Shown: in pieces, positions 11,640 through 20,300 of the stretch
How the letters are laid out: the number at the start of each line of letters is the position of its first letter
Position numbering within the stretch: the first letter of the stretch is position 1
NCBI GenBank assembly: GCA_018697195.1
Contig: CM031866.1
Span: 3,793,418-3,857,417, forward strand
Length of the DNA: 64,000 nucleotides
From: Certhia americana
Taxonomy: Eukaryota > Chordata > Aves > Passeriformes > Certhiidae
Direction of reading: 5' to 3'
Notes under the pieces: generated by a model
The model's database searches: none
What the model saw: only the letters and a program-made list of their open reading frames with translations
Told to the model about the DNA's origin: nothing
Translations under genes and position numbers: made by a program

Positions 11640-11880
11640 AAACTTGAAATCCAATTGGCCAACAATTAAAGCCAATTAGCACGTGAGGAAAATAAACCGC
11701 AGAGCCCACTTCTATGTGTTTCCCCGGCTGTTAGAAAGCCCAGTTAGCTCAAGGCATTAGCATAGTTCAGGATCGGGCGAGGCACACAGCACAGAGTAGT
11801 TGGCTTAAAGTATTAGACGCCTGCGATAGCGCCCTGGCTGAGCGGCACTGTTATTCTGGGCTCACAGCTGCCAAACATTC
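11640..11880. promoter_or_regulatory. Candidate enhancer with NFI/CCAAT, E-box and CpG cluster
   Basis: CCAATTGG (11651-11658) overlaps TTGGCC, then comes GCCAATTAG (11671-11679), giving paired TTGGC/GCCAA half-sites as bound by NFI and inverted CCAAT boxes. A perfect CACGTG E-box is at 11680-11685. Further right are clustered CpGs (AACCGCAG, CCCCGGCTG, GATCGGGCGAGG, GACGCCTGCGATAGCGCCC, GAGCGGCAC). Such a CpG patch in CpG-depleted DNA suggests an element kept unmethylated or under selection. Target gene unknown. Confidence 0.35.
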
Positions 11881-12119
11881 TTGACAGGAGATGAGGCAGA
11901 TGTCCAAGGACAATCAAAGAGAGAAGAAAGTTTAAGCCAACGTTTGTCTATCTCATATTCTCTACTTGATCCTCTCCTCAAAGACAAGGCACAGCTGTTG
12001 CACTTCAAGGTCTATCTGGCTGAACCCAGCAACTCCTCCCTTTCTCCCTCCTGGCCTGCCCGAGCTCTCTGTGTGCTGGACTTTGGCAACCTACCAGACC
12101 TCATTAACTCCTAACAGGA
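11881..12119. other. Non-coding spacer
   Basis: Two short plus frames, no domain. Pyrimidine-rich stretch near 12030-12055. Confidence 0.4.
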
Positions 12120-12440
12120 CAATTCATGATGTTAAATGGGTTTTATTTAATCTTTTTGTATGTCTGTGAGTATCCGAGAACAATTCTGCCGCATACTAAT
12201 TGCATGAAAACGCGGCGGATTATAATTATGTGCACACTGCCCACCAGTCTACATGGGAGCACCCTGGGCCACAAGAACAAGCACTGTAACATTAACAAGG
12301 TGATTTGTTATAGCTGCAATGGCAAAGGTGATACAAAAACAGCAGACAAAGGTGTTTCGCAGACAAAGGCATCAAGAAGCTCGGTCATTTTGCTCTCACT
12401 GATGAATAAAAATACAAGAACTGTTGTGATAATGAACGCA
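12120..12440. promoter_or_regulatory. Candidate developmental enhancer (SOX/POU/homeodomain)
   Basis: Dense core: AACAAT (SOX-like, 12179-12184), TAATTGCAT (POU/homeodomain composite, 12197-12205), CGCGGCGG (12211-12218) and TAATTA (12223-12228), all within 50 bases. The CpG-rich octamer inside an AT-rich core is unusual for decaying neutral DNA. A 209-codon plus frame runs through (12126-12755), the longest in the window, but has no domain. Long absence of stops together with retained CpGs is consistent with sequence constraint; that is inference. Confidence 0.38.
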
Positions 12441-12621
12441 GTGAATGATGGCAGGTGTATTAGTAAAACAGAAGTGCCATATCTATTGCTTCCAGCCCAA
12501 TCACAACAATTTATCCCACTCAGACCCTGCTCCCTGCAGCCCTCATTTCTGCCTGATATTTTGATTTGGACAAGGAGCGAGTTGTTGGCCAGGTTTTATG
12601 ATGATCAAGTAGATTCCTACA
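12441..12621. other. Non-coding spacer
   Basis: No specific feature; lies inside the long chance frame. Confidence 0.4.
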
Positions 12622-12622
12622 T

Positions 12623-12755
12623 TTGTTTCTTTTTTTTCCCACAGCAGCTACTACCTCACATGATGTGGGACACACATCTGCCATGTGGCCCTATCAGATG
12701 GGGATACCTCCAGATCAATTCCATGGTATCCATGGGACAAAGGAAGTGTGAATAG
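12623..12755 (+). other. Strong splice-acceptor-like site and possible terminal exon
   Basis: A nearly pure pyrimidine tract (12625-12642) ends in CCCACAG (AG at 12643-12644). Two frames stay open after it: one ends at the TAG near 12753, the other (containing MWPYQMGIPPDQFHGIHG) ends at TGA near 12750. I do not recognise either peptide. A weak donor (ATG before GTATCC near 12725) would make it internal. No poly-A signal is near. Possibly an exon of an unknown or non-coding transcript, or chance. Confidence 0.2.
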
Positions 12756-12759
12756 CATG

Positions 12760-14795
12760 AAAATGCCCCCTTAAGGGTATATATGGAATTTTAGGACCCT
12801 CAAACTGGATTTCATTGGCCTACAGAAATAGACTAGGACATAGAAAACTAAGGCTCTACCACTAGTTTACTCCGTAGCATTCAGTAAATCATTAATTTCA
12901 AGGTTTATTCTGAGCCAATACATGGGCACAATAACTTCTAGATCCATTTCAAAAACACTGTGAGACTGTTAGAGTGAAAGAATTGGCTAACTTCAAAGTA
13001 CTACTATTATTAACTGAATACAGTTCTGTGGAAAAGAAGTAGCAGGTCAAGTACTTTAATTCAAGTAGCCAGATGAAATTTCTGGTCCAAAAATATGGAG
13101 AATTTGGTTTAGATTTTTCAAATGTTAGATTAAGTAATGCAAGTTTCTCAAAAAACATAACTTCACATTTGTGATTTTCAAAAATTTTTTACACATGGAA
13201 ATTCTTTTTTGTACAGGCAGAACTGTAATCACAAGCAAATAGTGGCAAAGATTTTGCTCTCCAAAACAAAACTGGAGTGAGTTTGAAGGAGCAATCCTAT
13301 AATACATTTGTATGTCCATAGTGGAGTGATTCTCCCTCAAATTTAGTAAAGGATCACAAGTCTGAGCATCCAGCAGTTGTAGAAAATAGGGGTTTTACCT
13401 ATTATTCTTTCTACCCAATACTATTACTGCCTTCTGCCCTTCACCCACTGGTTTGTTCATTCGCCCTGCTGCTCTTGCTCTCAGCATCATGAGCTGAGAT
13501 CATGATCAATCTTTTACAATCACAGCAGACACTGATGCAACCACATGCTTGAAGCTTAGCAGTGTTGTCTGATAGGAGAAATGTGTCCTTTCCACGAGAG
13601 ACAGGCACATGGCTGTGAGGGTTGAAAATGACTCTGCTCCACCAGCAACCTCCCACGGATTGAGCCACAGCAACCAGTGCATGTGCTTGAAGCACCACAA
13701 CTTGGGAGTGACACATTCCCTTGGACCATGACCGTGGTTCCCATGCCTCATCTGGCAGGCAGCAACTGGTTAAATTGTGGCAAAGGGATCACTTTCAATT
13801 CTGTGACTATATCCATAACATAATCTGGGATTTCAAAGGAGCCTTGGGCAATCAGCATCTCCCACTGCTTTACTGTGGGCTTTGCATGTCTCCATCCCTT
13901 GGGGTCTCAGTTATAATTCTTAGAATAAAATAATGTCAAAAACTATTTTGAATGTCTCCTAAATGTAATAAAAATCTATCCCTGAAGAGTCATCAGTGAC
14001 TGGTCTCTGTGTGCCAAATTTAATTTTCAGTGTAGGGATGAGAGGAATGAAAACAAACAACCCCTTAAACACTGACTTTGGGATCTGAATGTGCTGTGCC
14101 TACCAAACCATCCAAAATCAAACACAAAAGGACGCAAAACACTCCCAAATGCCTTCCCTTCACTTCTCTTCTCACAGCAACTCCAGTGGACTAAAGGCTT
14201 TGACTGAGAACAAACTTTTGACCACAGCAGCCATTTGGCTGCTCTTTCTCACTCCAGCAGCCCTTCTCCATCTCTCCCCAATGTCTGTTTGCAGCAGCTT
14301 AGATTTATTTTTTGGCTATTTCCATCAGAAACTGAAGGGATGAATGTGAGGAGGCCTGTGTGAGGAAGGACCTTGTTTGGCAGGGTTTTAGGGGCCAAGC
14401 TGGGGTTTGCTCTGTGCTGCTGTGCTGTGGGAAAGAGCATGTCAGATACCGGTGCCACCTTCCTCAGAGGCAGCTGGGGTTGCTGCATGCTCAGGATCCC
14501 AGGACAAAAAAAAATAATGAAAAAAGCATCAGGAAACTTCATGAAATAAGAGCAGCACTGAAATAAAACTGATGCTTGTGCTACAAGCAGGCTGGGAGAA
14601 TTAGGGTGCAACATTTTTGCCCAACTTTCAGCTGGCTGAGGGAGGACCAGCACTACAGCTACTGCCACTCTTTGCTCAAGGCTAAGAGGAATTTGGCAGC
14701 TGAAGCCCCATCCTCTCACATTCATTAAAAACCCCATTTATTCTGTGTGATTTAGTGCTATGAGACACATTAGGAAGCAGAAGCTAACTAGTATT
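12760..14795. other. Non-coding segment
   Basis: Unique-looking AT-rich DNA. The 162-codon minus frame at 14249-14737 lacks any domain. No repeat recognised until the ancient repeat at about 14800. Confidence 0.5.
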
Positions 14796-14799
14796 TGAA

Positions 14800-14955
14800 A
14801 AGTTGCTTAGGTCCATGCTGCTAAAGATATTTAGGCACCTAGGCTGCTTCAGAAAGATTTTTCAAAAATGCCAGGATGATTCATTTCTATTAATTTCAAT
14901 AAGAGGCAGTTAAATGGTGCATTTATTTGTCACTGCCTAACTGCTTAAAAATTGG
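14800..14955. repeat. Degraded ancient amniote palindromic repeat
   Basis: GATATTTAGGCACCTAGG (14826-14843), a TTTTTCAAAAATGCC segment, TTAATTTCAATAAGAGG and CACTGCCTAACTGCTTAAAA match pieces of the TTAGGCACCTAA...TTTGAAAAT family seen in turtle, crocodile and bird genomes, a short inverted-repeat-type element. Assignment rests on remembered consensus phrases. Confidence 0.45.
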
Positions 14956-15650
14956 ATGGTGCTGACTCTGAAGATTTAGGAGCCCTGGCTCTTCACCAGA
15001 GCCAAAATCCCATGAAGTAACCATCATTTTCCCTGTCCAAAAAACTCCCTGTATTTTGGGGGCCGTTTGCTGTATCTGCCCAGGTCTACAATCTTTTACT
15101 GCTGTTTCCACTTTAAAGGTGGCTGTATTTTAGTGCCTGGGGAAGGATTTGCTGCATACACATGGCCAGACCATGCTTAAGGCTTTTCAAATATTAAAGA
15201 AATGGAGAAGCTGAAGTTGCCCTGCGGCTTCATGTCCACCATCCCTCAGCCCAGGTGTGAGCCCCCCTGAGTCCCCACAGTAAGGGTGGCCTGATGAAGT
15301 GCTGATTTTGATGACATATGTTTGAAGAAGTAAAAATTAAACACTGACACTTTTTGCACTCAGACTTGGGAGTGCTTGGGTTTGCCTGACGTATTTTCTT
15401 GTGGTTTTTTGGGCTGTGCTTTTAAGGCATGAGCAAGTGCCTAGAATGCAGAGATGGCTCTGGAAAGGGCAGAGCTCCCCACACGCTGTGGTAAACTGGA
15501 ACGGATCAGGAGGAATCTCAGCTGCTGACTTGGCTGGGAAACACCAGTTGAGGGTTGCAATTCTGTCTCTAGATAGTGTCCCAGGGCCAGGAGCCAGCAG
15601 CCTGGGGTGGGGAGCTGCTAAGTTGTGTCACTCTTGTCCTGTGAGGGCAT
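14956..15650. other. Non-coding, rising GC
   Basis: GC content increases from about 15220. No repeat or domain; frames are open by composition. Confidence 0.45.
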
Positions 15651-16050
15651 GACATGAAATTGATGCTTTCTGCACCCGAGAGGAGGCAAACACAGTGGCA
15701 GTCACTGTGGGAGGGCACACATCCCACTCCACCGGCAGAGAGGCTGTCTCAGGTGTCTCTCCTCTCTGCAGAGACAGCAGGGAAGGCAGCCAGGGCGACT
15801 CAGATCTACGTTCAGTTGCACAGAGTCAGTCAAGCAGAGCAAAACACAAGGAAAATCTTTCTCCAGGTCCCCAGCTGGGTTTGCCCTGACACTACCCCAC
15901 CTTGTTTGAGGAAGGCAAGAGTCTGGTTACTACGAGCACTTTTTGTTCATTAAACCTGAGCTGCAAGAACTAATTTGCCTTTTGGGCAAGGTTGCTGAAT
16001 ACAAAGCTGTGCCTTGTCCCTCTCCACAGCGTGTCTGTGCGGGCACTCAC
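15651..16050. other. GC-rich segment with exon-like piece on plus
   Basis: A good acceptor (pyrimidine tract ending CCTCTCTGCAG, AG at 15770-15771) is followed by 95 bases open in two frames and then CAG before GTCCCC (15867). The donor is weak. No recognised protein. GC-rich composition makes open frames common here, so this is only a pointer. Confidence 0.15.
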
Positions 16051-16147
16051 CCAGCGCATCAGGCACTGCAGCACTTCCAGCACCTCAGAGGTGGCAAAGG
16101 CCTTGCCTTGACTGGTGTGCATAGCAAGAGCATGATTTTCCTGGCCC
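16051..16147 (-). other. Exon-like coding segment, minus strand, unidentified
   Basis: Read on minus, a 97-base segment follows ACTCTCACAG and ends CGCTGG before the consensus donor GTGAGT (complement of 16045-16050). The open frame begins with the third base of a codon and ends on a codon boundary; it encodes 32 residues including SEVLEVLQCLMRW, with G/C-ending codons typical of real vertebrate exons (GTG CTG GAA GTG CTG CAG TGC CTG ATG). The acceptor's pyrimidine tract is poor. I do not recognise the protein and found no partner exon. It could be a true exon, a decayed pseudogene piece, or chance in a GC-rich patch. Confidence 0.25.
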
Positions 16148-16619
16148 CTGTGAGAGTTTTTGTTTGGAACACAGCAGCGCTTCACGTTCGCTCCCTCGCC
16201 TGAATTTTGCTGGTGCCCGGGCAGGCACTAATGAAGCACAGAGTGTTTTATCATGACAGTCCTGCTGCTCCTTTCAGTGTGGAAACCTTGGGGTGACCCT
16301 TCCCAAGGAAGAAAAGCAGCCCAGACTGCTTCCTCCATAAGGGATGGCATCTACCAAGGGGGTCAGACTGGCAGATAGAGCCACTTTTACTGGGGAGACC
16401 ACACTCAGGCAGACCCAGCCTTTCAAACCCAGGTGACTACGACTTTGAGACTGAAATCTCTTGCTGCCCCACAGAGAAAGAGCAAAGGAAAGTTTACAAA
16501 AGGTCCATATGTGTCTGAGTCATTTTAAGCAGCTCAGGTACTGACACACCTCTTCCTTATCCAGAAACCTCCTCAGGGAAAGAAGGAGAGACATATGTTT
16601 GGCCTCTGCAGCAAGCTCT
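16148..16619. other. Non-coding segment
   Basis: No gene or repeat recognised. Confidence 0.45.
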
Positions 16620-17210
16620 TATCTTGGCAGGAGAAAGCTATTGATGTTCATGTTTCACATTTCTGGCGCCCAAAACAGGTTCTGATGTTTAAAATGAGGC
16701 AGCGGTGGAACCTGTTTTAAATATGTAACAGTCTCGGAAAGGAGCAGTCTAATCACTTCATTATCCAACACAGCAGAAAATGGTTTCAAACCCAAACTTG
16801 GGAGAGGGGGGCTTAGAGAAACCTTCCCCAACAAGACATTGCCAGCATTAACCCTGGTATTTATTGCTCATTTTAACTACGGTGCACAGCAAGCATTTTC
16901 TCAGCCTCGCATTGCAAGAATATATAATTCATATGCTTAATATTTAGTCTCAGCTCTCCTTGAATATGTTACAGAGCTGGAGACTGTTTGTGTGTTTGCT
17001 ATATATCAGTTGACACCTCTGTAAAATCTTTATATTGAATGCCTTTGGCAACTATATGCCAAATAATAGCATTACCATTTGTAATTTTCTTAGCTGCAGC
17101 TTTCCTGTAAGCTTTGCTCTATGCATGACAAGTAGGAAGGATTTAAAGAGCTTTATTGGTTCTCAAGTCTTCCTAATGACCTTTCCACGCTTTTGTAAGT
17201 CAAAATAACT
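16620..17210. promoter_or_regulatory. Candidate conserved non-coding block
   Basis: About 590 bases of AT-rich, unique-looking DNA with TGGCGCCCAAAA near 16663, GGCAGCGGTGGAACC near 16698, CTACGGTGC near 16878, and a POU/homeodomain-rich stretch at 16918-16950 (TATATAATTCATATGCTTAAT). Further octamer-like and TAAT cores continue to about 17095. No transposon signature. It is among the more regulatory-looking blocks, but the evidence is motif density only. Confidence 0.33.
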
Positions 17211-17474
17211 TTTTTTTTCCTTGTCTCTATCTGCATTTTCAAGTAAAACAGCAAGAGCTCTTAAGTAAATAAGTGAGAAAAGCAGGTAACCAGTGTCTCT
17301 GCCCCAGCTTTAACTCTGTTCCTCCTCGCTTACTTCACAATCAGAATCCCCTGGTGTCACTCACAGATTCTGTTGACTCTTGTCTTGCAGATGCTTTTCT
17401 TCCCTCACTCTCGTCTTCAGATCTGCTCATTATATTAGCTATGCTGGAAAAAGAAATAGAAAAGACCCCGTGAA
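17211..17474. other. Non-coding with weak exon-like piece
   Basis: An acceptor-like TCTTGTCTTGCAG ends at about 17390 and a plus frame continues to a TGA at 17471 (DLLIILAMLEKEIEKTP). No good donor. Unrecognised, probably chance. Confidence 0.15.
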
Positions 17475-17560
17475 AGATCGGGGCCCAGCAGTGCTAAGCA
17501 CTGTACAAATAACACAAAGGCTGTCCTTGCCTCGGGACTCGCCGTGCAGGATTTAGACAA
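17475..17560 (-). repeat. Ancient amniote repeat (GCTGTACAAACAC type)
   Basis: GGGCCCAGCAGTGCTAAGCA, CTGTACAAATAACACAAAGG and CTGTCCTTGCCTC match the conserved 3' block of an ancient repeat whose plus form reads TGTTTGTACAGCGCCTAGCA; here it is reverse-complemented. The family is shared by birds, turtles and crocodilians. Confidence 0.55.
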
Positions 17561-17744
17561 TATGCCACCGGGGAATAAATCAATAAATGGAAAGGAGAGG
17601 AGATATGTTTATACCTGTTAATGATTGTGTGGAGTTTCAAGAGCCGTATTATTTTCTTCTTTTATAAATTCCGCTTGTTTTCACCGAAAATATCTCAGTG
17701 CTTCCCTGAATTGTCAGCTTTTGTTGCGTCTTCTCCATTATGGG
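17561..17744. promoter_or_regulatory. Unique segment between two ancient repeats
   Basis: Contains CACCGGGGAATAAATCAATA, CTGTTAATGATTG (homeodomain core), AAGAGCCGTATTATTTTC, ATTCCGCTTG, TTTTCACCGAAAATATC (an imperfect palindrome around CCG) and GTTGCGTC. The retained CpGs and TAAT cores hint at regulatory use; nothing specific is recognised. Confidence 0.25.
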
Positions 17745-17843
17745 CTGTGAACTTCTCAGACCTGGGACTGTGTTCTGTTCTTGTTTAGTTAGCACCAGGT
17801 ACATTTACAGGGTTGTGTATTTGCTTAATAAAAATAAATAACC
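17745..17843 (+). repeat. Ancient amniote repeat (GGGACTGTGTTCTG type)
   Basis: GTGAACTTCTCAGACCTGGG, ACTGTGTTCTGTTCTTGT, a decayed TTTACAGGGTTGTGTA and AATAAAAATAAATAA tail match the plus-orientation 3' block of the same ancient repeat found reversed at 17475. Confidence 0.45.
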
Positions 17844-19499
17844 AGCAGAAGTTCCAAGCTCAGAATTACTTCAGACACAGCATTTTCCTTATTGCTTTGT
17901 CTTGTGGAAAACAAAGTACATTTTATCCTACGTTTATCATGTAGCTTATGTGGTACTTTTCATTTTGATGTATGGCACACTTTCTAATGTGTCTCCCCTC
18001 ATGTCTCTTTATTACTAAAGTGTTTCAGTGGAAAAGTATATTACAAACAAATAAATAACTTTCAACTACTGTCACTAGTCTAGTGAGAGAGCCACAGGCA
18101 CAGGCTAGTTGGGTGCATTCATTACAAAGCCTTATTCATGACTTTATGGATATCTTTTTCTTTTTATTTTAATGAATGCCTCTCACAGTTTTGTCCTAGC
18201 AAATATTCCTTTCCAGCTCTTATTTTCATCTATCCTTCCAAAGGGATATTCAACCCAATTCAAGACACCTCAGAAAAAAAAGTAAAATCCAGGCTAGTTT
18301 CCCCACAAATAAAATGTTGGGTCTTGTTGAGGGTAGGGGAAAGGTGAGCAGAGAGGCAATGAATGGGAACTGGGCTGCTGGCTTTAATCTCTTGCTGTTT
18401 TGTCAGGGAGGGATGGGAAGAGTGACCACTGCTGTTGCAATGAGCCCCTTTTTATCCCCATGATATTTTCCACTCTGGAAGCAACTGCTGCCTATGTCAC
18501 ACCAGCAGTGAACCTTTTTTCTGAGTTTTCTAGGGCTCTGAGGGCACACCACCCACCAGCCAAGGTGCAGGGTGGCACCTTAGCCCAGGCTCAGCCTGTA
18601 CTGAGCTTACAGAAACACAGATTCAGCCTCAGTTTTGAAATGAGCTGAGAACCAAGAGTTTGGAAATCAAGGAATTGTGGACCATGGTTTATTGGGGTGA
18701 GCACCTGCACTGACAACCTTGACTGGTGTTATTTGCAATCTGTTTGGGGCATGGCAACGAGCTGGCCATTGCTATCCAGAGCCTCAATCCAATGAAAATG
18801 AGTTTAAATGCATGAAACTCTCTTTGTCTAGTTAGGAATGAAAGACAAAATCACGGCTCAAACATAGCACCTGCAAACCTTCATTAGTAGCACAAACCTG
18901 CTCTTGGTAACACAATAAAGGAGCAGAGGGGCAGGAGGGTGCAGGTTGCACACACAAGCAAGCTCTGTACTCAGCAGGGACAGGATCCCACCTCACCCCT
19001 GCTCTCCACCATCACCCTCCTGCTCTGAAGCCACGAATGTGCCTGAGGTTGTTTTACATGGGCCACGTTGTACATGCAAAACTCCATGACAAGCCTATTA
19101 AAAGTGCGTTAAATTTCAATGCTCCTGTTTAGGCTCCTTCACCAAGATGTGGGCACTAATTTATGGCAGCTGCTGGATCACAAAACTATGGATGAATTGA
19201 AGAAGAGAAGGAGATAGGCAAAGGAAAACAGAGTATGGCATGGTAATTCCTTTGGACAGATCTGACACCTAGGAATATCTGTTTGCTTGGTTTTGAGCAC
19301 TTTCTATGAAAATACGGTTAAAAATAATTCTTTTAGCTCCATCCTCTCTGCTCCCTGCCCCAGCCCAATTGTGTGAATAAGCAGCTTTACCATAAACAGA
19401 TTTTACTATATCAGAGTCAAATTTTACTACATCATTATAGGAGTGTTCCACTGGGTAATATGACTGGCCGCCCTATCACAAGACCAGTGCTAATGCCAT
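17844..19499. other. Non-coding segment
   Basis: No gene or repeat recognised; short frames only. Confidence 0.5.
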
Positions 19500-19640
19500 A
19501 GTGAAAACATGCCATCACACTTCCCCAATAAAAACTTTTATTGTATCCCAGTGCACATTAAAAACAACACTAACTGCATTAATACATTGTAATTTACTTT
19601 TGTATTATGGAGCAAATGACAAACCAGGTGCTAATGAGGT
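19500..19640. promoter_or_regulatory. HOX/CDX-type palindrome in AT-rich block
   Basis: CAATAAAA (19526-19533) and its exact reverse complement TTTTATTG (19536-19543) are separated by two bases. Each arm matches the posterior HOX/CDX core (TTTATTG). The following 80 bases add ATTAATACATTGTAATTTAC. Paired sites suggest cooperative or dimeric binding; this is inferred from motif knowledge. Confidence 0.3.
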
Positions 19641-20129
19641 CATATTTTCCATTACCCCAATGCAAGCTCTTGGTTAATCCGGTCCTTGGAGATTTCCATG
19701 TGGAACTCATGAGCACTTGTGTGTGCACAGGTATGCACAGACACACACAGGGTGTGTGTGCTTGCAAGGGATGCTTCCATTGTCACACGGGGTGGCAGAA
19801 TATGATTTTATTTTAAACTACTGCTTTTGAAACAAAATTTTAATTGCTCTGACATTTGCATTTTGTTCACAAGGCAGCCTTTAAGAAAAAAAAAATACAA
19901 GCGATCCCATCACTGATGGTGCCTTTTACTTGTGAACCCTCTTTCACACTGTAGTGAACAGAAATGCAATTCTTCTGTGCTGCAGAAGATGAGACTGAAT
20001 GGATTCTTTAGGGATTGCTTATATTTCAAGTGCAATTATTTAGGAAGCTGTAAGCTTTCCGTTTTATTTTGTCATGAGCGGAATGTTAGAAGAAAACTCA
20101 TTTCTCAGGAGATATGGATGATTCTTTAT
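19641..20129. other. Non-coding segment
   Basis: Short CA/TG-rich patch at 19725-19765; no gene recognised. Confidence 0.45.
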
Positions 20130-20300
20130 TTCTAAACTTCCTGTGGTGTTTTCTTAATGATGCTATTAAATGATTAAGCTTTCCTTTTATAAATTAAATC
20201 ACCAAAATGAAATCATTAAGGCTCTCTCAGTTTTATTAAGCATAGTTATTTGCCATCATGTGTAAATTCACTTAAGTAATCATCTACACTATCTGCTTTA
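20130..20300. promoter_or_regulatory. Candidate homeodomain-rich element
   Basis: Repeated TAAT/ATTA cores (CTTAATGATG, TATTAAATGATTAAG, AAATTAAATC, AATCATTAAGG, TTATTAAGC, AAGTAATCATC) over 170 bases. AT richness alone can produce this, so support is weak. Confidence 0.22.

Noticed and set aside
12126..12755. 209-codon plus frame, the longest in the window
   Set aside because: No domain, no Kozak or splice support, low-complexity AT-type codons; better explained as stop-free chance over a non-coding element.
14249..14737. 162-codon minus frame
   Set aside because: Unrecognised and overlapped by plus frames; no splice or promoter context.
15772..15866. Exon-like piece on plus in the GC-rich patch
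   Set aside because: Good acceptor but weak donor, and open frames are expected from composition; not listed as a separate gene.
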